Virus record (IMG/VR): IMGVR_UViG_3300025070_000012 | Span: 1-64,000 of that record | Strand: one strand, 5' to 3' | DNA from: a virus | DNA length: 64,000 nt | Shown here: in pieces, positions 1 through 8,009 of the stretch | Numbering within the stretch: position 1 is the first letter of the stretch | Layout: every line of letters begins with the position of its first letter | The notes under the pieces: model-generated | Database searches by the model: none | What the model saw: the letters and a program-made list of their open reading frames with translations, nothing else | What the model was told of the DNA's origin: nothing | Position numbers and translations under genes: made by a program

Positions 1-1
1 G

Positions 2-1756
2 TTTGCGTACAAGTACGGTACACAAGAGACGTACAAGTTGGATCACATTGCACACGTTGTGTTGGGTGAGAAGAAACTTGACTACTCTGAGTACGGTAAC
101 CTTACTACTCTTTATGAGCAGAACCCACAACTCTACTTGGACTATAACCTCAAAGACACTTGGTTGATTCAACGTCTTGAAGACGAGGTAGCGTTGATGT
201 CATTGGTTATGACTCTTGCGTACACTGGTGGTGTGAACTGTCGTGATGCATTTGGTACGGTGGGATATTGGGAGACCACTATCTATCGTCGTCTGATCAA
301 AGACAATATTGTTCCCCCACTCAAACACGGGCCTGGCCAACGTGGTGATGAACTGGTTGGTGGTTACGTGAAAGATCCTAAAGTCGGGATGCATCCTTGG
401 GTGGTGTCCTTTGACTTGAACTCTCTATACCCACACCTCATGTTGCAATACAACATGTCACCAGAGACATACATTCCCCAACGTCTCGAATCTATCTCTC
501 AGGAGATGGTTCTGGAAGACAACTATCAAAACAATGATAAGACTGTGTCAGTCGCTGCAAACGGTGTATGTTTCTCAAATGAGAGACGTGGTATCATTCC
601 AGATATCATTGACGAGTACTACAACAAACGTTCTCTGATTAAGAAAGAGATGTTGAAGGTGGAACAGGCTCTGGAAGACGAGACAGATCCACGTAAGAAA
701 GCAAAACTAAAATCCAAGGCAACCCAACTTCACAATGCACAGATGTCTATCAAGATTTCTATGAACTCATTGTATGGTGCGACTGCGAACATCTACTTCC
801 TGTATTACATTATGGAATTCGCAGAGGCGATTACCACCTCTGGTCAATTGTCTATTCGTTATGCACAGAAGTCTGTGAATGGGTACTTGAACAAACTATT
901 GAAGACAGAAGGTGAAGACTATATCGTGTATATCGATACTGACTCCATCTATGTAAACTTTGGCCCACTGATCGAAGAAGTATTCGGGACTGTTGACATT
1001 ACAAGAGAACAAGGCGAGAAGTTCCTTGATCAGGTGTGTGGTACAAAGATTGAAGGCGTCCTTGAGAAAGGATATGAGGAACTCGCTAAGAAGATGGGTG
1101 CATACCGTCAAGCGATGTTCATGAAACGTGAGAAGATCACAGACAAGTCAGTGTTTATTGCGAAGAAACGTTACATTATGAATACACTGAACTCTGAGGG
1201 TGTCCACTACGAAACTCCCAAGATCAGTGTTACTGGTCTGGAATCCGTACGGTCATCTACTCCTCAGATCTGTCGTGATAAACTCAAGGACGCTTTCAAA
1301 GTTATTATGGAAGGTACTGAAGAAGACACACAAGAATTTATTGCAAAGTTCAAAGACGAGTTCACGTCTCTACCCCCAGAAGATATCGCCAAGAACTCTG
1401 GTACTGACAACATTGAGAAGTACATGGAGAAGGGTGGATACAAGAAGGGTTGTCCTATGCATGTTCGTGGGTGTATTCTCTTCAATCAGTTTCTGAAGAC
1501 TAAGAAGTTGGACAAGAAGTTTGAAGGGATTCAGTCTGGTGACAAGATCAAGTTCCTATATCTCAAACAACCAAACCCTGTGAAAGAGAACATGATCTCA
1601 TTCCCAGGCGTCCTACCAAAAGAGTTCGGACTGGATGATTACATCGATTACCAGAAACAGTTCGAGAAGGTCTTTCTTGGCCCTATCGAACCAATCTTAG
1701 AGGCGCTCGGGTGGGCACCAGAAAAAGTAAACACATTAGAGGATTTCTTTGTATGA
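2..1756 (+). CDS. 43: DNA polymerase gp43, C-terminal part (5' end outside window)
   Basis: Family B replicative DNA polymerase of the T4 gp43 type, open at the left window edge; 584 residues are visible. An exonuclease III-like motif (YNLKD, near nt 140-155) is followed by polymerase motif A (DLNSLYP, first Asp codon at nt 413), motif B (KISMNSLYG, from nt 752) and motif C (YIDTDS, catalytic Asp pair from nt 935). All palm catalytic residues are present, so the visible part looks active. The N-terminal domain and most of the 3'-5' exonuclease lie upstream. The stop codon overlaps the next start (ATGA), indicating translational coupling. In T4 this enzyme works with the gp45 clamp and the gp44/62 loader, both encoded downstream here. 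Confidence 0.95.
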   Translation, partial: FAYKYGTQETYKLDHIAHVVLGEKKLDYSEYGNLTTLYEQNPQLYLDYNLKDTWLIQRLEDEVALMSLVMTLAYTGGVNCRDAFGTVGYWETTIYRRLIKDNIVPPLKHGPGQRGDELVGGYVKDPKVGMHPWVVSFDLNSLYPHLMLQYNMSPETYIPQRLESISQEMVLEDNYQNNDKTVSVAANGVCFSNERRGIIPDIIDEYYNKRSLIKKEMLKVEQALEDETDPRKKAKLKSKATQLHNAQMSIKISMNSLYGATANIYFLYYIMEFAEAITTSGQLSIRYAQKSVNGYLNKLLKTEGEDYIVYIDTDSIYVNFGPLIEEVFGTVDITREQGEKFLDQVCGTKIEGVLEKGYEELAKKMGAYRQAMFMKREKITDKSVFIAKKRYIMNTLNSEGVHYETPKISVTGLESVRSSTPQICRDKLKDAFKVIMEGTEEDTQEFIAKFKDEFTSLPPEDIAKNSGTDNIEKYMEKGGYKKGCPMHVRGCILFNQFLKTKKLDKKFEGIQSGDKIKFLYLKQPNPVKENMISFPGVLPKEFGLDDYIDYQKQFEKVFLGPIEPILEALGWAPEKVNTLEDFFV

Positions 1757-1932
1757 CCGATAAGATAGAACGCCGACTGAAACATCTTGAAGATGCACAC
1801 AAACATCAACATGCCATCGTAGAAGCGTTGATTGCTGAGAAAGCACCAGATCAACACATCAGTAAGGCAAAGAAAGAAAAACTTAGAATTAAAGATATGA
1901 TAACAACTTTGAAGGAGACTGTCAATGTATGA
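1753..1932 (+). CDS. small DUF465 (YdcH)-like helical protein
   Basis: A 59-residue protein starting at the ATG that overlaps the gp43 stop codon by four bases; a longer in-frame reading would start inside gp43 and is unlikely. The sequence is highly charged and helical, and the C-terminal half carries the pattern KKEKLRIKDMI, very close to the LKKEKLRLKDEI signature of the DUF465/YdcH family. The family function is not established. It overlaps the following gene by eight bases, so the run from gp43 onward reads as one operon. Confidence 0.65.
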   Translation: MTDKIERRLKHLEDAHKHQHAIVEALIAEKAPDQHISKAKKEKLRIKDMITTLKETVNV

Positions 1933-2218
1933 TTTTGACTTACTAAAGGAACAACTTGCAACTGAAGTTGTTGATATTGAATTTGTGAAAGCAGATGGTA
2001 CTGTACGCCAGATGAAAGCGACACTGGATCCGTCCGTTCTCCCAACACCAGTGGCAACTGATGAAGAGATCAATCGCAATCGCAAAAAGAGTGAGGAAGT
2101 CGTTGTCGTTTGGGATGTTGAGTCCAATGGTTGGCGCAGTTTCCGTAAGGATCGACTTCGTTCGGTTAACTCACAATATATCATGACAACGAAAGGTGTA
2201 TATAATGTCACTGTTTGA
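1925..2218 (+). CDS. SH3 beta-barrel protein (WYL_2 / DUF2693-like)
   Basis: A 97-residue protein whose N-terminal FVKADGTVRQMKATL and C-terminal WDVESNGWRSFRKDRL segments match the pattern of the small phage SH3-like family called WYL_2 or DUF2693. Members are widespread in T4-like phages and their role is unknown; the WYL connection suggests ligand or nucleic acid binding, but that is inference. Its start overlaps the end of the upstream gene and its end overlaps the next start, consistent with co-translation. Confidence 0.6.
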   Translation: MYDFDLLKEQLATEVVDIEFVKADGTVRQMKATLDPSVLPTPVATDEEINRNRKKSEEVVVVWDVESNGWRSFRKDRLRSVNSQYIMTTKGVYNVTV

Positions 2219-2561
2219 TGATATCAATAAGTTTGGTAATGCGTGTGACCAAGAACCCTCACCAGAAAACTATGCACTGTATCTTGATCTGATCGAAGAA
2301 GAATTCGGTGAACTTAAAGACGCAGTAATGTTAAACGATAGGGTTGAACAACTAGATGCATTGATTGACATTCTTGTTGTCACTATCGGTGCAATTCGTG
2401 CAGCTGGTATGGATGGACAAGGTGCGTGGGATGAAGTTATGAAAACAAATTTTGCGAAGATTGATCCAGATACTGGTAAGGTTCGCAAACGTGAAGATGG
2501 AAAAGTTCTAAAACCAGAAGGGTGGGAACCACCAAGGCTTGACAAATTCTTAGGAGAGTGA
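2205..2561 (+). CDS. MazG-type nucleotide pyrophosphohydrolase (first copy)
   Basis: A 118-residue all-alpha NTP pyrophosphohydrolase candidate. Helices carry the acidic metal-binding pattern of the MazG/PRA-PH superfamily: EEEFGELKDA, then EQLDALIDILVV about fifteen residues later. The ATG at 2205 was preferred over an in-frame GTG nine bases upstream because AAAGG at 2192-2196 is correctly spaced for it. MazG-type enzymes hydrolyse nucleoside triphosphates to monophosphates and are common in T4-like phages, where roles in nucleotide pool shaping or alarmone control have been proposed. The C-terminal tail (DPDTGKVRKREDGKVLKPEGW) resembles phage members that act on phosphoribosyl-ATP-like substrates, but the substrate cannot be read from sequence. 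Confidence 0.75.
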   Translation: MSLFDDINKFGNACDQEPSPENYALYLDLIEEEFGELKDAVMLNDRVEQLDALIDILVVTIGAIRAAGMDGQGAWDEVMKTNFAKIDPDTGKVRKREDGKVLKPEGWEPPRLDKFLGE

Positions 2562-2565
2562 TATA

Positions 2566-2826
2566 ATGGGTAATGATAAAATTTCAGAGCGTGATGAACT
2601 GATGGTTATTCTTATGGAAGAATGTTCAGAGGTTGCAATCGAAGCTGCAAAGATGATCCGATTTGGATATGACAACAATCAGAAGTTGGAGTCAGAAGTC
2701 GGTGATCTTATGTGTATGTTGAACTTACTACACGAATGGGATTTGATTAGTTGGAATAATGTGGATGCATGTGCAGACGCAAAACGTGAGAAACTTAAAA
2801 AATGGAGCAACTTGACTCTTGACTAA
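2566..2826 (+). CDS. MazG-like pyrophosphohydrolase (second, divergent copy)
   Basis: An 86-residue helical protein with the motif EECSEVAIEAAKMIRFG followed by LESEVGDLMCML, which matches the ExxE...ExxD metal-binding scheme of small MazG-like enzymes. It lies four bases after the first MazG-type gene and has its own good ribosome binding site (AGGAG before ATAATG). The two neighbours differ too much to be a recent duplication and probably act on different nucleotides. Catalytic acidic residues appear intact, so loss of function is not indicated. Confidence 0.7.
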   Translation: MGNDKISERDELMVILMEECSEVAIEAAKMIRFGYDNNQKLESEVGDLMCMLNLLHEWDLISWNNVDACADAKREKLKKWSNLTLD

Positions 2827-3925
2827 CAATCTAAACAATGATCAGGCATTGCACTGTGCAAACATCTTCAATAATTACTTTGGTCAGTTCGAAAGGATTG
2901 ACCAATATATGCGTGATCAGAAGATGGCACAGATTCGTTCACTACCTCAAACTTTGCCTGGCTTTGGTTTTGATACAGACATGTTTGATGACTTCTCCAT
3001 TTCCCCACAGGACATGGATCTAGAGGTCATCGAACTTGACAATATGACTTGGGATACCTGTTTGAATATGATTAGTAGTCATAGTAATATGGTTTCAATC
3101 CCAGGCAAGGCCCTTAAACTGGCAGTGCGTGAGAAAAACACTGGACAGTTTGTGGGGTTCATGCGATTTGGTTCGCCAGTGATCAACTGTGCGCCTCGCA
3201 ATCAACTCCTTGGTAACGTACCAGAACTCTCTACGTTTAACAGAACTGCGATTATGGGATTTGTTATTGTCCCATGTCAACCATTTGGTTACAACTACCT
3301 TGGTGGTAAACTACTGGCATCATTGTGTTGTTCACACGAAGTCAGAGAAAAACTCAACAAGAAATACGGTATGAACCTCGTAATGTTCGAGACCACATCC
3401 TTGTATGGAAATACAAAAGGTGCGTCGATGTACGATGGTATGAAACCATTACTGCGTTACAAAGGTAACACAATGTCAGACTTCATTCCTATGATGCATG
3501 GTAAACCATTCTTGGATTTAGTTGCATATGTGGAAAACATTGTTGGTAGGGGTGTGCTTGTAAAAGAGGGTGCTTCAAGTCGTAAGTTGAAATACACAAA
3601 TGCGATTATTGGTTTGATAAAGAAATCACTGAAAGGTGATGAACTCAACAGGTTCAAGAAAACTATTGAAGATGCCAAGGCATTGACAGAACAGAAACGT
3701 TACTATGTCTCAAACTACGGTGTAGAAAACTTTGTTGACATTGTAAACGGTAAGACTGATCAAATTGTTAAGGCTCCAAACTGGGATAAATACTATCAGA
3801 AAAATGTGATCGAATGGTGGCGTAAACTCGCAACCAAAAGATACAATAAACTAAACGAAGAGGATCGTCTAAGAAACGATCTGGAAATTTGGACTGAAGA
3901 TAGTAATATCGATATTATCAGATAA
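2819..3925 (+). CDS. DUF4338/DruA-like protein of unknown function
   Basis: A 368-residue protein beginning at TTG 2819, with GGAG at 2804-2807; no in-frame ATG occurs for the next thirty codons. It overlaps the preceding gene by eight bases. Residues about 100-225 follow the general pattern of DUF4338: QFVGFMRFGSP, an RNQLLGN turn, a hydrophobic MGFVIVPCQP strand, YNYLGGKLLASL, KYGMNLVMFETT, then LYGNTKGASMYDGMKPL. In characterised DUF4338 proteins (DruA of the Druantia defence system) the matching strands lead to an ETF...GTxYxAxxW motif. The resemblance is by eye only and a GNAT-like or Mom-like DNA-modification fold is an alternative. The C-terminal 130 residues are basic and helical. Confidence 0.45.
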   Translation: MTNNLNNDQALHCANIFNNYFGQFERIDQYMRDQKMAQIRSLPQTLPGFGFDTDMFDDFSISPQDMDLEVIELDNMTWDTCLNMISSHSNMVSIPGKALKLAVREKNTGQFVGFMRFGSPVINCAPRNQLLGNVPELSTFNRTAIMGFVIVPCQPFGYNYLGGKLLASLCCSHEVREKLNKKYGMNLVMFETTSLYGNTKGASMYDGMKPLLRYKGNTMSDFIPMMHGKPFLDLVAYVENIVGRGVLVKEGASSRKLKYTNAIIGLIKKSLKGDELNRFKKTIEDAKALTEQKRYYVSNYGVENFVDIVNGKTDQIVKAPNWDKYYQKNVIEWWRKLATKRYNKLNEEDRLRNDLEIWTEDSNIDIIR

Positions 3926-3935
3926 TGGAGTTGAG

Positions 3936-4709
3936 ATGGTCAATACAGTTTGTGTACTAACGAACTTTCGTGCAGGTAGTACTGCTTTCACCCTTTTAAA
4001 ATCAAAAGAATATGATCTTCCTTACATGGGAGAATTATTCAGTCACGAACGTCCTTGGGCGTATGGTGGACATTTAGCATTTTGGCAAGAACTAGAGATG
4101 GGACGTGATGATCCAGACAATCCCCTCATCCCTACTTTTGTACAGGGACGCCCATTTCGTGAGGACTATATCAAGGCCTTGAAGAATGGGGAACAGACAT
4201 GTTTTAAGTTGATGCCTGATCATGTCATCGAACCTTGGAGACGTAAACCTTGGCCGCATGGAGAGGTTGATTTAGAAATTGTTAAGTCTGTAGATAAAGT
4301 AATCTTACTCTATCGTCGTGACTGGAAGGCGCAGGTCTTGTCTTGGGTTGCACTAAGAACTAACGGTGAGTTTGGTAGGAATGGTCTAAGACATAGTCGT
4401 AAGAGTGGTAATCCTCGACTGGTTGATTTTCATTGGAACATGCATGTCGCAGAAGATTACTATGATGAAGCGGTAGTGAGAAAGTTGGATGTGGAACCAG
4501 AAAGTCAATATGTTGAAAACCTTGCAGGTCAGTTGAAGCTGAACTATCTAAGGATGGCAGAATTATACAAACAACTTGATAATGTTGAGGTGGTGTGCAT
4601 GGAAGACTTCTTTGCAACACAACCCTATAAGAAATACAATCATGTGTTCGACTGGAAGAAGGGCGAACCTGTAGTAGAAGATTTTGATGTGGAAGGTTTA
4701 TTTACATGA
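3936..4709 (+). CDS. sulfotransferase family protein
   Basis: A 257-residue P-loop-like sulfotransferase candidate. The N-terminal strand-loop TNFRAGSTAFT (residues 9-19) matches the 5'-phosphosulfate loop that binds PAPS, with R12, G14, S15 and T16 in place. KVILLYRRDWKAQVLSW (residues 121-137) matches the 3'-phosphate loop, with R128 and S136 as the expected ligands. Such enzymes transfer sulfate from PAPS to a sugar, lipid or protein hydroxyl; the acceptor is unknown. The gene is followed by a four-base overlap with a HAD-like gene and lies upstream of other sugar-nucleotide genes, which makes a glycan acceptor plausible. Confidence 0.75.
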   Translation: MVNTVCVLTNFRAGSTAFTLLKSKEYDLPYMGELFSHERPWAYGGHLAFWQELEMGRDDPDNPLIPTFVQGRPFREDYIKALKNGEQTCFKLMPDHVIEPWRRKPWPHGEVDLEIVKSVDKVILLYRRDWKAQVLSWVALRTNGEFGRNGLRHSRKSGNPRLVDFHWNMHVAEDYYDEAVVRKLDVEPESQYVENLAGQLKLNYLRMAELYKQLDNVEVVCMEDFFATQPYKKYNHVFDWKKGEPVVEDFDVEGLFT

Positions 4710-4960
4710 ATGTAGTGAAAGTACAACTTGATGATGTGGCATTTAAAGCAGAACATGCACAAGAACAATATGGAATTTATGACGCACAACCAGCGGTGTT
4801 TATGATAGAAAAGTTGAACGCTTGGAAACAAGATGGTCATAAAATTATTATAGAAACAAATCGTGACATCAACACAGACATGGATGTAACCTTAGAATGG
4901 TTGAAACATTATGAAGTTCCATATGATGAACTTCAGTGGTCTCAGCATCGTTACAAATAA
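4706..4960 (+). CDS. small HAD-like protein, probably degenerate
   Basis: An 84-residue protein overlapping the sulfotransferase by ATGA. The central segment LNAWKQDGHKIIIETNRD and the C-terminal TLEWLKHYEVPYDEL match the second conserved region of small HAD phosphatases. In those the motif is lrxlkeeGhxIvixTaR, followed by a WLxxxxipyd segment. The N-terminal strand VVKVQLDDVAF occupies the place of the DxD nucleophile motif, but the first aspartate is glutamine, so phosphatase activity is doubtful. It may bind a phosphorylated ligand or be a decaying enzyme. Confidence 0.5.
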   Translation: MNVVKVQLDDVAFKAEHAQEQYGIYDAQPAVFMIEKLNAWKQDGHKIIIETNRDINTDMDVTLEWLKHYEVPYDELQWSQHRYK

Positions 4961-4971
4961 AAAACGTTTTT
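4960..4971. repeat. 12-bp perfect palindrome upstream of promoter
   Basis: AAAAACGTTTTT lies directly after the HAD-like stop codon and 14 bases before the -35 box of the next promoter. It is a perfect inverted repeat without a loop. It could be an operator or a weak transcription end; the A/T-only arms make a terminator unconvincing. Confidence 0.35.
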
Positions 4972-4985
4972 ATTTCAAAAAGGGC

Positions 4986-5014
4986 TTGACATTTCGTTGT
5001 AGATGTATTATATT
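4986..5014 (+). promoter_or_regulatory. strong sigma70-type promoter
   Basis: A perfect -35 box TTGACA (4986-4991), an optimal 17-base spacer and a TATATT -10 box (5009-5014), in the only sizeable intergenic gap of the first 9 kb. It should fire early with host RNA polymerase and drive the DUF262-HNH gene and the genes after it. Confidence 0.85.
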
Positions 5015-5042
5015 GTATCTGTAACTAATGAGAGATTATATT

Positions 5043-6398
5043 ATGAATTACTTCCGTCAAATGTCCTACAAAGATGCGGTCTTCACAATGAATGCTTATC
5101 GTGATCAAATCGGTAAGTTCCAAGAAGCAGACCTTGCATTCCAAGCAAACAAGTATTCTCGTTGGGAATGGTGGCAGAAGTCTGCATATATCGGATCTGT
5201 CATCTTAGGTAAAGCACCTTCCAAGTTTATCTTTGCAGACGCAGACGAATGTCTTGCAGCTGCAGTTGAACGTGGCGACAAGGGCGATATCAAATACTTC
5301 CAAGAGAAAGTAGATCGTGGTATCAAGTATATCAACGTCGACTCTAACAACCGTAACAATGTTATCGTAGATTTCATGAACAACAAGATACGTCTTGTTC
5401 ATGGTAAGTATGATATCCAAGGTGCAACTGTGACGGTTGATGAAGATAACGATACTTACGAGACTCTTGATCCTGTACTTGCAGATGCATTCCACGAAGC
5501 TATTGTTACCATCTCTGTTTATACAGATGCGACACGTGAAGAACTATCTGAATTGTTCCGTAACGTGAACGATGGTAAACCTTTGATGCACCCTGAGATT
5601 CTTAACTCTTACACCACTACAGTTGCAAATACTGTACGTGAACTGGCAGACAAACATGGTGATTACTTTGTAACACAAGGCAAGTGGTTTTCAAACTCTA
5701 ACATCAATCGTCGTGGTATTGATCAGTTCATTGCAAACTTGGCATTCCTATTTTGTTATGATATCAAGAAATCTATTTCCAAAACAAATATGGAAAACTT
5801 CTATCGTGATGGTTCTGATGGTGAAGTTCAGATCAACAAATTCCGTACAACATTCAACGCCTTCATGAAAGATGTGATGTCTGAGGATGCATATGCAATT
5901 GCAAATCGTAACTCAGTCTTTGACTTGTTTGTTATCTACTGTGCAATGAAAGACAAGAAGATGAAGATTGATGACAATCGTTCATTCCTTCAACAGTACA
6001 TGACTGCAGTTGTTACACTTCTAACAAATGGTCAATATTACGAACACGCTGATTTCAAAGATCCAAAATCATTTGGCACGATGGTTGGTGGATTACAGAA
6101 GACAAATAACGTCCTTCGTAACCAACTGATCATGGAAGTGTTCGACATCGATTCTGTCACAACAAAGTTAGACAAGAAACGTACATACAGTACACAAGAC
6201 AAAATGGTTCTTGCAGTTAACTCTGGTTTCATGACGCCTGAAGGTAAAGAGATAGAAATGTCTGAACTGCATACGAATAAATACCACGGTGGACATGTTG
6301 ATCCACACAAGGATGGTGGAGAGACTACCATCGAAAATGGCGTGATTCAAACTGCAGAAGACAATCTGAAGTTGGGCGGAAACCCTTTAAAAGTATAA
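5043..6398 (+). CDS. DUF262 (GmrSD-like) protein with C-terminal HNH motif
   Basis: A 451-residue protein. ATG 5043 was chosen because GAGAG at about 5030 sits at the right distance; ATG 5028 lacks a Shine-Dalgarno. The N-terminal half resembles the ParB/Srx-fold DUF262 domain of GmrS-type restriction proteins. Residues 96-112 (YINVDSNNRNNVIVDFM) align with the family's DGQQR core, read here as DSNNR. Residues 165-186 (REELSELFRNVNDGKPLMHPE) match the following iFxrlNxGxxLtxxE motif. The C-terminus (415-441) reads HGGHVDPH, GGETTIEN and a final DN, an HNH nuclease pattern with H418, N432 and N441. Family members are often modification-dependent endonucleases; target and activity here are inferred. 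Confidence 0.65.
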   Translation: MNYFRQMSYKDAVFTMNAYRDQIGKFQEADLAFQANKYSRWEWWQKSAYIGSVILGKAPSKFIFADADECLAAAVERGDKGDIKYFQEKVDRGIKYINVDSNNRNNVIVDFMNNKIRLVHGKYDIQGATVTVDEDNDTYETLDPVLADAFHEAIVTISVYTDATREELSELFRNVNDGKPLMHPEILNSYTTTVANTVRELADKHGDYFVTQGKWFSNSNINRRGIDQFIANLAFLFCYDIKKSISKTNMENFYRDGSDGEVQINKFRTTFNAFMKDVMSEDAYAIANRNSVFDLFVIYCAMKDKKMKIDDNRSFLQQYMTAVVTLLTNGQYYEHADFKDPKSFGTMVGGLQKTNNVLRNQLIMEVFDIDSVTTKLDKKRTYSTQDKMVLAVNSGFMTPEGKEIEMSELHTNKYHGGHVDPHKDGGETTIENGVIQTAEDNLKLGGNPLKV

Positions 6399-6408
6399 TG
6401 GAGATATA

Positions 6409-7281
6409 ATGGACATTAAAATTACAACAGAACAACTAAAGGGATATTCGATTTTTGTCGGAACCCCCATGTACGGTGGAAACTGTTCTGGACTTTTCAC
6501 AAAATCTTGTAACGATCTGGCGATGTTGTGTACCCAAGCAGGTATACCAATTCGTTTTTACTATCTCTTCAACGAGAGTTTGGTACAACGTGCACGTAAC
6601 TATGTCGTAGACGAATTCCTTCGATCTGAATGTTCTCACTTGATGTTCATTGACTCTGATATCCACTTCAATGCAAAAGATGTACTTGCGTTGCTTGGTC
6701 TTGCGGTACATGATAAAGAAAAGTATCACATCATGACTGGCCCCTATCCCAAGAAAACTATTGCGTGGGAAAAGGTTGCAGAAGCTGCACGACAAGGTAA
6801 GGGTGACGAAAACCCATTCCAGTTGGAGAACTACACATCAGACTTCGTATTCAACCCAGTTCGGGGAATGAAAGGTCAATTCAAATTGAGTGAACCAATC
6901 GAAGTATCTGAAGCAGGTACTGGATTCATGTTGATTCCACGTGAGGTTCTTGAGAAGTACCGTGATACATATCCAGAATATAGTTACAAACCAGATCATG
7001 TACGTACTGAGAACTTTGATGGTGAACGTAATATCACTGCCTTCTTTGACTGCATCATTGATCCTGTATCAAGACGTTATTTGTCGGAAGATTATTTCTT
7101 CTGTCAACAGGCACGTAAAGCAGATCTTCGTGTATGGATGTGTCCTTGGATGCAACTAAACCACATTGGTATGCATATCTTCAAGGGTAACATGGGTGCA
7201 ATCGGATCTCTTGGTGTATCTGCCACAGCAGACGCAAGGTCTCGCCCAAAGAACTATAAAAAGAAATCTAAAAGAAAATAG
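6409..7281 (+). CDS. GT-A fold glycosyltransferase
   Basis: A 290-residue glycosyltransferase candidate. The N-terminal region (FVGTPMYGG, then RFYYLFNESLVQRARNYVVDEF) leads into HLMFIDSDIHF, where D82-S83-D84 forms the metal-binding DxD motif at the end of a hydrophobic strand. A later SEDYFFCQQARKADLRVWM segment matches the acidic catalytic region and following helix of GT-A enzymes. The lysine- and arginine-rich C-terminus (KKKSKRK) is unusual and may bind nucleic acid or membrane. With the sulfotransferase, nucleotidyltransferase and dehydrogenase nearby it suggests phage-directed glycan synthesis or DNA glycosylation; the acceptor is unknown. Confidence 0.8.
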   Translation: MDIKITTEQLKGYSIFVGTPMYGGNCSGLFTKSCNDLAMLCTQAGIPIRFYYLFNESLVQRARNYVVDEFLRSECSHLMFIDSDIHFNAKDVLALLGLAVHDKEKYHIMTGPYPKKTIAWEKVAEAARQGKGDENPFQLENYTSDFVFNPVRGMKGQFKLSEPIEVSEAGTGFMLIPREVLEKYRDTYPEYSYKPDHVRTENFDGERNITAFFDCIIDPVSRRYLSEDYFFCQQARKADLRVWMCPWMQLNHIGMHIFKGNMGAIGSLGVSATADARSRPKNYKKKSKRK

Positions 7282-7287
7282 TTGCCA

Positions 7288-7545
7288 ATGAGTGAAGAAC
7301 AGCGTATAATCCTTATTAGTGATTTCATCGAACAGAAATTACGTAAAGAACAAGAATTAGAATTCTACCTCAAACAAATCGAGAAACTCGAAACTAAAAT
7401 CGGGTTTCTGAGGCGAGAGGTAGATTTAACGAATACGATCATAGGTATGATTAAGGGTGATATGGTTTACGACATCAAAGAAGGGATGATCCAAAACGAT
7501 AACACCAAACTGTTAAATGAAAAAGACAATGGAGAAAAGAAATGA
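7288..7545 (+). CDS. coiled-coil protein, unknown
   Basis: An 85-residue protein read from ATG 7288, six bases inside a longer TTG reading. The sequence is strongly charged with leucine heptads (EQELEFYLKQIEKLETKIGF) over residues 12-45, so a coiled coil is likely. No family was recognised. It starts just after the glycosyltransferase and overlaps the next start by four bases, so it belongs to the same transcript. Confidence 0.6.
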   Translation: MSEEQRIILISDFIEQKLRKEQELEFYLKQIEKLETKIGFLRREVDLTNTIIGMIKGDMVYDIKEGMIQNDNTKLLNEKDNGEKK

Positions 7546-8009
7546 AACATTTCTGTCTAGCAACCGCCCTAACATTATGTGCAACAACTGCATTTGCAAA
7601 CGATTCGATGTACGCAGTCAAAGTTAAAGGATCAGTGGTTGACCACTATCGCACAGTTACAGAAAGTATCCCCACTACCGTACGAAGATGTATGGATGTA
7701 GATGTTCCTATCTACGGGCGTACGGGCGGGGGCGCCTCCGCAGGCGATGTCCTTGGTGGTTTGATTATCGGTGGTATCCTTGGTAAAGGTGTATCTGGTA
7801 ATGATCAAGGTGCAGCTGCAGGTGCGGTTCTTGGTGGCATGATCGCTGCAGATAACAAACGAGGAAAAGATCAGATCGTTGGTTACAAACAAGAAACTCG
7901 TTGTCGTAATGAAACCACATATGAGAACACAACCAAAGAAGTTTATTCTCATTCTATAATTACCTTTTCTGAAAAGGGTAAGAAGTACAAGGTTCGTTTT
8001 GTGAAGTGA
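7542..8009 (+). CDS. secreted glycine-zipper (17 kDa antigen-like) protein
   Basis: A 155-residue protein with a clear Sec signal peptide (hydrophobic LATALTLCATTAFA, cleavage expected after AFA at about residue 19). The middle has a glycine-zipper double membrane motif (residues about 70-105: DVLGGLIIGGILGKGVSG, then GAAAGAVLGGMIAADN), as in Rickettsia 17 kDa antigen-type outer membrane proteins. Two cysteines flank the zipper (C50 region and C117 region) and could form a disulfide. It should end up in the periplasm or envelope. The phage role is unknown; altering the host surface or superinfection exclusion are possible. Confidence 0.7.
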   Translation: MKHFCLATALTLCATTAFANDSMYAVKVKGSVVDHYRTVTESIPTTVRRCMDVDVPIYGRTGGGASAGDVLGGLIIGGILGKGVSGNDQGAAAGAVLGGMIAADNKRGKDQIVGYKQETRCRNETTYENTTKEVYSHSIITFSEKGKKYKVRFVK

